DNA of 53,396 nt from a virus, in IMG/VR virus record IMGVR_UViG_3300025072_000006, positions 1 through 53,396 of that record; one strand, written 5' to 3'. A program made the translations under genes and the position numbers. The stretch's first letter is position 1, and the number at the start of each line of letters is the position of its first letter. The notes under the pieces were generated by a model. The model had not been told where the DNA came from, ran no database searches, and worked only from the letters and a program-made list of their open reading frames with translations. Of this stretch, positions 42,001-50,191 are shown piece by piece.

Positions 42001-42685
42001 GATATTTATTTTCTTCTACAACCCAACACTTAAATTGTTCTTCAATTGTATCAGGCAGTGGGGCTAATAATTTTACATATAAAAATCCTCCGATTACAAC
42101 ACTATTAACATATTGAAACGTTTGGTTTCTGCTAAAATTTAAAAGATATGTTTTTGCAAATCCACCTGGAATAGCAGTTTGATTAACTGTATTAATATAA
42201 TTATTAATTTGAGTTAAAAATTCTGTACTACTTTTGCTAATTGCTTTTAATCTTACCTCTGTTCGATCTGGAGATATTTCGTCAACTTTTAAATGCTGTC
42301 GCGCATAACTACCAATTAAATTTTCAAAGAAATTGATTACAAATCTATAATTTCCTGCTGTTAAGTTTAAATTATCAAATTGTGAAAACAAATCAATATT
42401 GATTGGGACACCATTTAATGGTATATCTTGATTTGTATCTGTATTAGTAAATGTAGCAGATTCATTAGTTACTGGTAAAGTATGTTCTCCTGTTATCCAC
42501 GTATCATTTGCATATACATGAAATTCTAATAAACTATCTACTGATGGAGCAACTGTACTATCAAAATCAATTCTTCTGTTTAATGGAAATGATAGTAAAT
42601 CAGACGACTTTTTAGGAAGCCTAATTCCAGATAATGATTTATCTGCATTTAATATTTCGTCGATATTTGAGTATTGTTTTAACAT
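39071..42685 (-). CDS. Large baseplate/tail protein, possible gp7 counterpart
   Basis: A 1204-residue protein, the longest here. Residues 1-380 are mixed alpha/beta with no recognised fold. Around 460-610 it has ILLDESNVQLSTFVNMLGQH, LLYSVAKQFGWNLQDGN and IPGLLKSKGTKRSIQALLAC, the last a phrase found in tail proteins that fold back on themselves near the baseplate. Residues 630-800 look like a LamG-type sandwich (SVELRFRTENILT, then ELQELRLWTGSL). The C-terminal 300 residues are mixed. T4 places its large wedge protein gp7 (about 1030 residues) soon after gp6, so gp7 is a guess by size and order. It starts six bases after the neighbouring gene. Confidence 0.6.
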   Translation of the reverse strand: MLKQYSNIDEILNADKSLSGIRLPKKSSDLLSFPLNRRIDFDSTVAPSVDSLLEFHVYANDTWITGEHTLPVTNESATFTNTDTNQDIPLNGVPINIDLFSQFDNLNLTAGNYRFVINFFENLIGSYARQHLKVDEISPDRTEVRLKAISKSSTEFLTQINNYINTVNQTAIPGGFAKTYLLNFSRNQTFQYVNSVVIGGFLYVKLLAPLPDTIEEQFKCWVVEENKYPYIDNVVIYSKDTIKTFNTLSGPNWQANNQPFDVSAETDLKTWNDLLGSSTQTSQEIVDAYFSGSLSGVGLSIDYTDFNNFVFYSSATERLVNYRYKLNLLEYYTEQSSSASQLSGSVSITNAADYDTLKSRLIGGFDNFEQFLYYESSSGMFTHEIPLENPTVEFMTGSYINPNPKSNSTYPYIQYSITSSQFENWYDGLYDSASIYDNRNLNILTKSVPEFILLDESNVQLSTFVNMLGQHYDILYTYINAMTRINKRDEHPNLGMPNKLLYSVAKQFGWNLQDGNQHKNLWEYTLGTNEYGTPLTGSNSVGEPAVSARDVTYNIWRRIVNNIPGLLKSKGTKRSIQALLACYGVPQSLITIKEYGGPRLDRIPIYEQLNFDYALDLIRNPAGTVIINYDQPIGSVELRFRTENILTNPTMSSTMNLYNVGGNSVTVDFSSGTLGTININGTASAEIECFNGDWVNTILRTGSYVSGIGMVYGSGGYGSGTYGSGTSGGLEIVARKAKYGKIVSTVSASAIASLPSTGTITLGSTSTGATRLEGELQELRLWTGSLNVEPGIGDLDDPFSNHTRAPAAYDGNIDAYDELVFRVPLTQKINHSLTSSLNGVEPNPSGISASFASWTNDIPYDSIEETYYYDGISLGVGTFDDNKIRLESNNIVGALDVITRAERSQFDTAPLDSKKLGVYYSPQTMINKDIIAQLGFQSLDDYIGDPGDQNSRSYPDLIRVASEYWKKYNTKNDINAYIKIFSLFDLSFFKQLEQLLPARADKILGLLIQPNLLERSKDTALPNVNRFDESHEGELVAYENQNMDAQYLVYSGSTSVPVATIIAFDDDQMEAYLTSSQNNYDGTTYCYPYLIRSSSGWIKSSTPYWLCEGVMPTITGSRLSEFYEYIYSGSVMRPAEVQDYMPIGKARHEYIGCKMTSPDFNIDSTDTIDGGPVVEFMEANPNQIITQSPGQQGGLDINSTNNIM

Positions 42686-42691
42686 ATTAAA

Positions 42692-44263
42692 TTATAAAGA
42701 ATACGATTCCAAGTTCGCATTGATTGGCTCAATGATTTTAGACCACCCCCATCCGCCTGCGTTATTATCGCTATTCCAATTTGCATCTATATCAGAATAT
42801 GTTCTGTTACTATCTCCATCATACCAAGAAGTATGAAAATCTCCAACTACTTCTTTAACACGATTGTTCTGGTCTTTTTTTATTCTGTATTCAAAATAAA
42901 CTGTCCTGGTTTGTGGTGCATTAGGTAGGCCAGATTCAGGAAATTGTAGATTAAATCTTATACCAACATTTCCTTTTATTTGTTCATTACCATTTGATAA
43001 TGTAACTATTTTATTAGGATTTTTTGTTTTTAATCTCTCTATTAATTCCGGAATACGTAAAACCCATCCGCCATAATCTCCGCCGCCCGGTGCAGGGAAT
43101 GTTACAACAGGCGTTCCACTTTTAATTCCATCTCCATCCACTAAAAATGGAGTCATATTAAGATCAACGCCATCTCCATCCACGTTTAGTGTCATATGTG
43201 TCCCCCCAACTCTTATTACATGAATTGTGGTGGAAACGACATAATAATTCCAATTGGAATCAGTTGTAGAATCCTGTTTGTATATATGAATATCTTGAGG
43301 ATCTTTTAGTCCCCAACTATCAATCCAACCACTCGGAGTTTGTACATTAAATCCAAGATAACTGTCTTTTGTATCATCTGTATTAAATTCTGAAAATCTC
43401 GTCTGTGGTTGTTGGTTACCCAAAGCGGCCTGGCTAAATTCAGCAGGAGAAAAATCACGTCCATTTATATAAATATTAGTACCTCCTAAGCTATCAAAAT
43501 TAGTCACACTATAATGAAATTTACTATATCGGTCTTCTCCATCTGGAAATGCGTCTAACCATGTATATGCTGGGCCTTCTTTATAGCTAGCAATTACAGA
43601 AGGAGCTGTAATAGTATATGTCTTATTATCATATCCAGTTTCAATGCCATCGGTTGTAGAAAACCAATTATCTTCACCTTTTTCTTTACCGCCAATATCA
43701 CCGGCAATATTAGCAAATGGCGGTAATCTGTTTTTAATAGCCCAAGTACTGTCTGCTTTGATGTAAAAAAGTCGTTTCAAATTATCTTTGATAATCCATA
43801 AAGTATCTCCATCTTTTAATAATCTTCCTTCGTATACATCATACCTGAAATTAGGAAGATCGATATCTAATCCTTCTGTACCGGTTGAAGTTACTCTTAC
43901 TGGGAATTTAAAATATTTAAATTGTGTATCTACTACTTCTACAAATGATTGATTGGTAATATTTTCAATTGATGGTTCTATTATTAGTCGCTGATTAGAA
44001 GCAGATTCTTGTAATTTAATATTACCAGCTCCATCCCTATCTATTATATAAGGATTATTAGATTTGTATGTCAATCCATTTAGTATATATGGTTGTTGTA
44101 TTTCTTGTGCTATAGGCTCTGGTACCAGATCCGTAGCTAGCAGTAATTGTGCTGGAGCTTCTGTGATATTACTAAATCCACTCGTTCCTGGCGTATTATT
44201 ACTAGCCCCGCCTTCACTTATTCCGATGCTATTAATTCCGCTGCTATTAATTCCTCCTGGCAT
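42692..44263 (-). CDS. Tail structural protein, unknown
   Basis: A 523-residue protein. The N-terminus is Gly/Ser/Asn-rich (MPGGINSSGINSIGISEGGA). The rest is a beta-rich sequence with many aromatic residues, including PYILNGLTYKSNNPYIIDRD, DTLWIIKDNLKRLFYIKAD and a long stretch with HMTLNVDGDGVDLNMTPFLV near residue 360. DGDG and DGDGIK resemble calcium-binding loops. No known domain is assigned. It sits between a fibre-like protein and the 1204-residue protein, so a baseplate or peripheral tail part is most likely. Confidence 0.6.
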   Translation of the reverse strand: MPGGINSSGINSIGISEGGASNNTPGTSGFSNITEAPAQLLLATDLVPEPIAQEIQQPYILNGLTYKSNNPYIIDRDGAGNIKLQESASNQRLIIEPSIENITNQSFVEVVDTQFKYFKFPVRVTSTGTEGLDIDLPNFRYDVYEGRLLKDGDTLWIIKDNLKRLFYIKADSTWAIKNRLPPFANIAGDIGGKEKGEDNWFSTTDGIETGYDNKTYTITAPSVIASYKEGPAYTWLDAFPDGEDRYSKFHYSVTNFDSLGGTNIYINGRDFSPAEFSQAALGNQQPQTRFSEFNTDDTKDSYLGFNVQTPSGWIDSWGLKDPQDIHIYKQDSTTDSNWNYYVVSTTIHVIRVGGTHMTLNVDGDGVDLNMTPFLVDGDGIKSGTPVVTFPAPGGGDYGGWVLRIPELIERLKTKNPNKIVTLSNGNEQIKGNVGIRFNLQFPESGLPNAPQTRTVYFEYRIKKDQNNRVKEVVGDFHTSWYDGDSNRTYSDIDANWNSDNNAGGWGWSKIIEPINANLESYSL

Positions 44264-44268
44264 ATTAC

Positions 44269-45444
44269 TTACCTAACTACTTTAAAATAGAAATCATCTT
44301 CTATATATTCTTCTACAAAGCCATCTGTGACTTTAAACTCTAAACGATAATAACGTGTCGGCATTAATCCGGTCATGTCCATATAAACAAAATTACTTGT
44401 ACTATCGCAACTCACTTTAGTATAAATATTATCATATGGAATTATCGTTTCGTCTGTAGCCGCATCTTTCAATGTATATAAAGTATTGCTAGGCAAATAT
44501 TTTACGGTTGTCATTGGAAATAAATTAGTTGGTGATTTTTGAGGATATTTATCACGAGCATAAATTCTAAGTTTAGTTACCGCTGAATCCTTATATTCTT
44601 TTTTAAGTTTCGTATATACTGTATATGAATTTAAATCCATTGCAGCCAAAGATCCTGTATTAAAACTAGATTTATCAAAATACATTGTTAATCTAGGAAC
44701 ATATACAGTGTGGGTTTCTCTACTAAAGAATCTTACATATCCAGTTTTTGAAACATCTGCCTCATCTGCATCAGAAAATTGTAATAAAAAGCCATAATTT
44801 GGAATAGTAAATCCTCCCGAACCACTTATCCATGTTTTCACTGCTCCAGTAACATCAATATTTAAATCAGTAGGTCTATAACTAAAATCTTCGGATAAAT
44901 CTAATCCTGGTTGTGTATAAAATGATTGTGAATAAAATGTTAAACTACCACTATATATTCCAGACCCAGATTGATATAGCCAACTGCCACCTTCTCCTGA
45001 TCCACTTATATAAATGCTACTTGCACTCCCGGAAGGTACTGCTATTTGTTGGCTTCCTGATGTCCAATAGAAAGACCCAGATTTTGGATTGTCCCAAGTT
45101 ATTCCATTATCAACTGCAGTTGTTAAACTTACTAAGCCTGTACCATTAGTCCAATCATCTCCGACTAATTTAGCATCAATTGTATAATCAGCGGGTAAGT
45201 TTTTTGCATGGGTAGTATATAATTGTAACATGAATTTACAATCAGTTAAGTTTACATTATATTTTGTTAATGCACTTGAAACATCGTTCATATCAAATTT
45301 AATAACAGATCTAGACTTTAAATAACTACTCCCAGCAGTTGATAGTCGCTTTCCAACTTCTAATATCTCATCTAAGCCAGTATTGGTTGTTGGCAATGAC
45401 TCATATAATGTTGCGTCTTTTTCTGGATATATTATTTTAAACAT
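44269..45444 (-). CDS. Tail protein with DNRLRE-like domain
   Basis: A 391-residue protein. Residues 1-250 (MFKIIYPEKDATLYESLPTT, SRSVIKFDMNDVSSALTKYN, then LNIDVTGAVKTWISGSGGFT and NYGFLLQFSDADE) follow the pattern of the DNRLRE / disaggregatase-type beta-sandwich, in which 'DATLYE', 'IKFD' and 'DVTGAVKTW' are repeated landmarks. That fold often binds carbohydrate or decorates cell-surface proteins. The C-terminal 140 residues (KLRIYARDKYPQKSPTNLFP, then RYYRLEFKVTDGFVEEYIED) look like two more sandwich domains. This suits a tail spike or fibre adaptor. The 71-base gap upstream has no ATATTTAT but includes GATAAATA. Confidence 0.65.
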   Translation of the reverse strand: MFKIIYPEKDATLYESLPTTNTGLDEILEVGKRLSTAGSSYLKSRSVIKFDMNDVSSALTKYNVNLTDCKFMLQLYTTHAKNLPADYTIDAKLVGDDWTNGTGLVSLTTAVDNGITWDNPKSGSFYWTSGSQQIAVPSGSASSIYISGSGEGGSWLYQSGSGIYSGSLTFYSQSFYTQPGLDLSEDFSYRPTDLNIDVTGAVKTWISGSGGFTIPNYGFLLQFSDADEADVSKTGYVRFFSRETHTVYVPRLTMYFDKSSFNTGSLAAMDLNSYTVYTKLKKEYKDSAVTKLRIYARDKYPQKSPTNLFPMTTVKYLPSNTLYTLKDAATDETIIPYDNIYTKVSCDSTSNFVYMDMTGLMPTRYYRLEFKVTDGFVEEYIEDDFYFKVVR

Positions 45445-45515
45445 TTTTTTTCTTCTTCAATAATTAATTTTTTTATTTATCAATATCGCACCAATTCATA
45501 AAATGATTTTTAAGG

Positions 45516-47327
45516 TTAGGTTATAACTGCCCCATATGAGCCTATAATTACCCAACCTATATTACCATCATATATTAAATCAGCTGAATCTCCTTCTTCA
45601 GTAAAAGAAATACTTGTATAGTTACTAGGAGTAGTTAGTGGTTGAACATCATCTCCCCCAGTTAAAGAATCATCATCACAATAAATAGTTAATCTTTGCC
45701 CAGGTGTACCATTCCCTAGAGTAGTAAGTACACTAGCTCCTGATAATGTTATCTTCCATACAGAGATTCCAGCAATGTTTGGTGATGTATTTGAAGTAGA
45801 AACAAAACCTGTTTGGATTAATTCTCCTCCAATATCTACATTTCCAGAGGCTGTTATATTTCCTCCTGTTCCAATTATAACTTCACTATTATTACCGTCT
45901 GTCCCAAACCTAATTGTTCCTGTTCCTGCGGTGGTTAGAAAGAACATATGTTTATCAGCAGTTTGATTAATCATATTAAAATGACTGCCTTGTGTAGTGA
46001 ATTCAGTATGGGTATCAGATTCTACATGAAACGCATGACTAGCAGAAATATCATATGCTGTAATGTTTCCACTTGCACTTATATCACTTGAGGCTATTAC
46101 TTTATTACCACTTAATGTTATATCACCAGAATCTGAGTTGATTAAGATACTTGAGGGATTTCTTAATAGGGGAGTATTAACCCTGTTATCAAAATATGCA
46201 GAAGAACCAGTAAAGTAACCATTTGCACTTATATTACTAGAGGCTGTTATGTTACCTAAAACATTTAAATCTATATTACTCCCACTTAAAATTAATGAAC
46301 CTGTTATTTCTGCATCTCCATTTAAAGTACCATCCCATTCACTAGTTACCCCAGTTAATTGTGATCCATCTCCTATGTAAGTTCCAAAGGATGCTGTTGA
46401 AGCTGCTGAACCTGATATTATTTCATCATGAGTGAGGATTATTCCTTCGTTACCTGAAGAAACATTACGAATTTGTAAATAACGGTTATAGAGGATTTGA
46501 TTATTTCTAGCATCCCCATCTGTACTACTACCTGATATTTTTACTCCATCAGGATTACCTGGGGGTGAAGTTGCACAAGTTAAATTACCACCAAAAATTC
46601 CCTTATCACCATATACATCCCCACTTGCGCTTATATCGCTTGATGCAGTTAAGGCACCTCCTACATATGAAGAAGACTCCACCCAACAGTATCTATTTAC
46701 TAATATTGATTCTGAAGAAGATATATAAGTCCCCCCATCATACCATAAACCAGCCCCCCCTGCAGGCCAAGAGGTTTTTCTTACTCCTCCTAATACTATA
46801 CCTGCACTAGCGCTAATATCTCCGGATGCTGTTATGTCTGTAGCTACTATAAGGTTATCACCATATACATCCCCACTTGCACTTATATTTCCTGAGGCTA
46901 TTATATGAGAATCTACTATAATAGCAACAGATGAAGATAAATAAGTTGTACCATCATACCATAAACTAGATCCACCGCCTCCGTTTTCAGCATATGATGC
47001 TGTTACTGCATAACTAGAACTTAATACGGACATTGAAGAAGTTTGGTTTTGCCAAGAACCACTAATACCAGCAGCTGTAAAATTACTGTCAGCTGCATTT
47101 AATGCGTGGGACGCTGTTACTGCATAAGAGGAAGATATTACTCCTGTTAAATTTGTACCGTCTCCAGAAAAACTACCGGTGACTGCACTACCGGTTAAAT
47201 TTAATGAACCTGATATTGTAATATTATATGCATCAACGCCTGTTAATGCATCAACTGACTGTGTCACGTGCCATGCTTCTGCAGTTGCACTAGTAGTTAT
47301 TCCTGATTTAGATAAATTCTTTGCCAT
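45516..47327 (-). CDS. Tail fibre-like protein with ISASG modules
   Basis: A 603-residue protein built from the same parts as the fibre cassette at 1-8081: SFSGDGTNLTGV, SSSYAVTASHALNAAD, ASGNISASGDVYGD, ITASGDISAS, YIGDGSQLTGV and NGDAEITGSLILSGS. The C-terminal 150 residues (HMFFLTTAGTGTIRFGTDGN, then IGGELIQTGFVST and DDVQPLTTPSNYTSISFTEE) form a distinct tip ending GNIGWVIIGSYGAVIT. This is probably a trimeric fibre attached near the baseplate, as it follows gp6 directly. Being 37 kb from its relatives, it shows that the modules have spread within the genome. Confidence 0.75.
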   Translation of the reverse strand: MAKNLSKSGITTSATAEAWHVTQSVDALTGVDAYNITISGSLNLTGSAVTGSFSGDGTNLTGVISSSYAVTASHALNAADSNFTAAGISGSWQNQTSSMSVLSSSYAVTASYAENGGGGSSLWYDGTTYLSSSVAIIVDSHIIASGNISASGDVYGDNLIVATDITASGDISASAGIVLGGVRKTSWPAGGAGLWYDGGTYISSSESILVNRYCWVESSSYVGGALTASSDISASGDVYGDKGIFGGNLTCATSPPGNPDGVKISGSSTDGDARNNQILYNRYLQIRNVSSGNEGIILTHDEIISGSAASTASFGTYIGDGSQLTGVTSEWDGTLNGDAEITGSLILSGSNIDLNVLGNITASSNISANGYFTGSSAYFDNRVNTPLLRNPSSILINSDSGDITLSGNKVIASSDISASGNITAYDISASHAFHVESDTHTEFTTQGSHFNMINQTADKHMFFLTTAGTGTIRFGTDGNNSEVIIGTGGNITASGNVDIGGELIQTGFVSTSNTSPNIAGISVWKITLSGASVLTTLGNGTPGQRLTIYCDDDSLTGGDDVQPLTTPSNYTSISFTEEGDSADLIYDGNIGWVIIGSYGAVIT

Positions 47328-47343
47328 GATTTACTTCTTCTTA

Positions 47344-49224
47344 TTAATGTGATATTACTCTTCCTTTAATATCTTTATTTGGAAATTTAACTTCAAATAT
47401 ACTTGGGTCTAGAGATGGATACACAATTCCTGTTCTTGTTGCTGAGTCTAAATCATAAACATTTCCAGAATAATTTTGATCTGTATCATATAAATTATTA
47501 AATGTAGCTCCTACCACACTTTGTACTCCATTTACATTTGCAATTAAATTTAAAACTTCTGATTTAACAATCGGCTGATTTATTTGCCATTTATCAACAT
47601 TAAAATAATCTCGTACGGAATCAATACAATTTAATAAAACTTCGTTTGAATTAAAATTAGATAAAACTGATATTTCGAAATCAATTCCAATATTGATTAT
47701 AAATGCGTCTTTAATATTTACTGCATCTGTTAATATTCTATAATATCCTAGATAATTTTTTAAATTGGTTTTTATTGCATCATTTAATGCTGTTAATTGT
47801 TTAGATGAATTAAATCCTAATGTATATAAATTCATTGCTAACTGATTTTCAACCCTAGTTTCTTCTAGATCTCCTTGTGATATTTGGTCATCTGGTACTA
47901 TATATGCTTTTGATATGCTTCCAAATTTGGGAGACATTGAATAACATCGTATGATGTAATCATCTCTCGTTACTAGTCTGTTTTGAGTAGCAAAATTACC
48001 AAGTGCATTATTTTTAATATCTTGTAATGTATCTGCAGTTTTGCCTCCAGTTGCTGGTATAGGGTTGTTTACTGCTATACTAGATTTTACAAACCTAACA
48101 ATTCCACCATTGGTTGTAGAATTTGGATCATCATTATAATTAACAAAATTAATATTAGACACAGTCCCCGCAGAAACATTGTCAGTAATACCTCCACCAA
48201 CTGTATATGTAACAGTTAATGTCGTATTAGATGGGGCTTGTCCATAAGCTCTTGTATATAAAAAGTTAGATGGGTCAATATCAACATCAATAGGCCTTCT
48301 AAACCCAGCTAATCCATTTCCTACATTATCTGGATTTGGTATAATTTCTTCGTCATTGTTATCTGAAATTCCTGCTCCAAATTGTATTTCTAATTTATTA
48401 TCGCTTCTTAATCTAGTTATAAATCGTTTTGCTGTTTTTTTCAATTTTAATAGACTAGGACATGAATCTCGATATTGTACAAAATCAGGATCATTTTCTA
48501 ATAAATTTGGTACAGACTCAAAAATCGTGTCTTGTGCTAGATATGGAACATTATACCAATTATCTCCATCTGATTCTTTTACTGAAATAATATCAATAAT
48601 ATTTGTATCAGCTAAAACAACTTTATCATATTGTTTTGGTGATGTAAATGTAAACGTAGCTGTATTAACTTTTCCTGATACTGCTTTAACTGATTTTTTT
48701 AATAAATAATATGTTGGTAATGCTGTTGTATCATCACTTTCATATACCGTAATTTCCGTTGGGCTAACAGAAGATGAAAATTCAAAGTCTACTGCATCTA
48801 ATGTTCTAAATTCTGCCGGCCCGCTACTTTGTCCAACTCGCATTCCTGGCTTAATTGACAATGCATAATTAAAGTCGGGACGAACATTGTCGCCAGTTCC
48901 GATAGCCGGAACTAATTGAAATACATCTAATGTAGTATATGAAGGAATTGCATTTTTAGCAGAATATCCCAATGTTCTAGCAATATCATATATATTTTTA
49001 CGTTCAGTTGCATGTTCTAATAATGACTCCTTTAAATTGTTATCTGCATAGTAACTCAATACATCTCCGACATATGAAGCCATTTCCATAAATAACATGC
49101 CCGGAGATGTTTCATTAAAATCATTATAATCATTTGGAAAATATTGTTTAGTAAAATCAATTAAATTTTTACGAAACTGTCCAAAGTCTTTTCCTAAATA
49201 TGATATGCTTTTTTGTACTTCCAT
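47344..49224 (-). CDS. 6: Baseplate wedge protein gp6
   Basis: A 626-residue protein, close to T4 gp6 (660). The N-terminus has the family pattern: YLGKDFGQFRKNLIDFTKQY, then NDFNETSPGMLFMEMASYVG and LSYYADNNLKESLLEHATER with DIARTLGYSAKNAIPS. The baseplate-J-like core follows (VTRDDYIIRCYSMSPKFGSI near 430). The C-terminal part (IKDAFIINIGIDFEISVLSN, then NQPIVKSEVLNLIANVNGVQ) also fits. Gp6 forms the inner ring linking the six wedges of the baseplate and interacts with gp25. Its start is 11 bases downstream of gp25. Confidence 0.93.
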   Translation of the reverse strand: MEVQKSISYLGKDFGQFRKNLIDFTKQYFPNDYNDFNETSPGMLFMEMASYVGDVLSYYADNNLKESLLEHATERKNIYDIARTLGYSAKNAIPSYTTLDVFQLVPAIGTGDNVRPDFNYALSIKPGMRVGQSSGPAEFRTLDAVDFEFSSSVSPTEITVYESDDTTALPTYYLLKKSVKAVSGKVNTATFTFTSPKQYDKVVLADTNIIDIISVKESDGDNWYNVPYLAQDTIFESVPNLLENDPDFVQYRDSCPSLLKLKKTAKRFITRLRSDNKLEIQFGAGISDNNDEEIIPNPDNVGNGLAGFRRPIDVDIDPSNFLYTRAYGQAPSNTTLTVTYTVGGGITDNVSAGTVSNINFVNYNDDPNSTTNGGIVRFVKSSIAVNNPIPATGGKTADTLQDIKNNALGNFATQNRLVTRDDYIIRCYSMSPKFGSISKAYIVPDDQISQGDLEETRVENQLAMNLYTLGFNSSKQLTALNDAIKTNLKNYLGYYRILTDAVNIKDAFIINIGIDFEISVLSNFNSNEVLLNCIDSVRDYFNVDKWQINQPIVKSEVLNLIANVNGVQSVVGATFNNLYDTDQNYSGNVYDLDSATRTGIVYPSLDPSIFEVKFPNKDIKGRVISH

Positions 49225-49235
49225 TCGTGTATTCC

Positions 49236-49679
49236 CTATTCGACCAATAATACCCCATTTTCTCCAGCAAATATTGTAATAGTTTCATTAGAAACAATCC
49301 CACTAACTGTAAATTGTATTGTTATTTTTATATCATGTATTAATGTTGAATCATCTTCTTGTGTGATAATACTTAAATCAGTAATATCAATATATGGCAA
49401 CCAATAACTAATAGCGTCGGTTATCGTTGATGAAATAACATCTTTTAGTTCACTAATATTTGGCTGAAATAATAAATTTAATAAACTAGTTCCCAAATTT
49501 GGCTGTGCATACCGTTCACCTTTTCTTGTTAACAACAAACTACGTACATTTGTTTTCGCTTGTTCTAATGTAGTATATGATTTTGTAAAAACACCAGGAA
49601 CGTCAAATGGGAATTTAACTCCAATTGCTTTATTCTGAGTTATACTATCGATATTTACATTAATGATTTGATATCCCAC
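49236..49679 (-). CDS. 25: Baseplate wedge protein gp25
   Basis: A 147-residue protein of the gp25/GPW family. The signature LLLTRKGERYAQPNLGTSLL lies at about 48-67, followed by LFQPNISELKDVISSTITDA and PYIDITDLSIITQED. Length compares with T4 gp25 (132). The start codon is GTG at 49679 because no in-frame ATG occurs before the conserved block; it overlaps the TAG stop of the upstream gene by one base. It joins gp6 in the wedge core and is needed for sheath attachment. Confidence 0.93.
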   Translation of the reverse strand: MGYQIINVNIDSITQNKAIGVKFPFDVPGVFTKSYTTLEQAKTNVRSLLLTRKGERYAQPNLGTSLLNLLFQPNISELKDVISSTITDAISYWLPYIDITDLSIITQEDDSTLIHDIKITIQFTVSGIVSNETITIFAGENGVLLVE

Positions 49680-50140
49680 TATCTGCCTTTTTTCTTATCA
49701 ATTGCTTTCATTAAAGCTGAATAGTCTTTTGTTATAGCAGCTGCTATAGTACTATCTACTTTTAACGTTTTACCAGTCTCTGGATCTTGCATTGTTGTGG
49801 GAGCTGTCCCATTTCTTTGCACTCCAAAACCCATTGCATCTTTTGATGTCATGACAATATCTTCATTCATCATAGACGCATAATCTCCTACACTTATTTG
49901 TTCTCTTAAAGAATTTGTTTCATTTAAAACATCAGAATATTTAGTTTTTTTAAATTTAACTTTATTTTTTACAACTGGCCTTGAAAGTTGTTCTTGCAAC
50001 GGCTTTTTAGTTGGCTGTAACTCTGAAATTGTTGATTGTAACCCTTCTTGTAGTATTTCTGTTAATTCTTGTTTAATAACAGCTCTTACTTCTTCTTGTA
50101 TTACTTTTCTTAATGTTTGAATAAATTTTTTCGATTCCAT
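49679..50140 (-). CDS. Coiled-coil protein before gp25, unknown
   Basis: A 153-residue protein. The N-terminal 45 residues (MESKKFIQTLRKVIQEEVRA, then IKQELTEILQEGLQSTISEL) form a long amphipathic helix, probably a coiled coil. Then come a basic stretch (KNKVKFKKTKYSDVLNETNS) and a region rich in Met and Gly (MNEDIVMTSKDAMGFGVQRN). The C-terminus ends AAAITKDYSALMKAIDKKKG. No domain is recognised. A baseplate or tail component is likely from context, since it overlaps gp25. Confidence 0.6.
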   Translation of the reverse strand: MESKKFIQTLRKVIQEEVRAVIKQELTEILQEGLQSTISELQPTKKPLQEQLSRPVVKNKVKFKKTKYSDVLNETNSLREQISVGDYASMMNEDIVMTSKDAMGFGVQRNGTAPTTMQDPETGKTLKVDSTIAAAITKDYSALMKAIDKKKGR

Positions 50141-50156
50141 AATTTTCTTCTTTTAT

Positions 50157-50164
50157 ATAAATAT
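50157..50164 (-). promoter_or_regulatory. ATATTTAT element before the coiled-coil/gp25/gp6 unit
   Basis: The sense strand reads AATATTTATATAAAAGAAG, with the core 16 bases before the ATG at 50140. Confidence 0.45.
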
Positions 50165-50191
50165 TACTATATATAATATATACCTATACAT

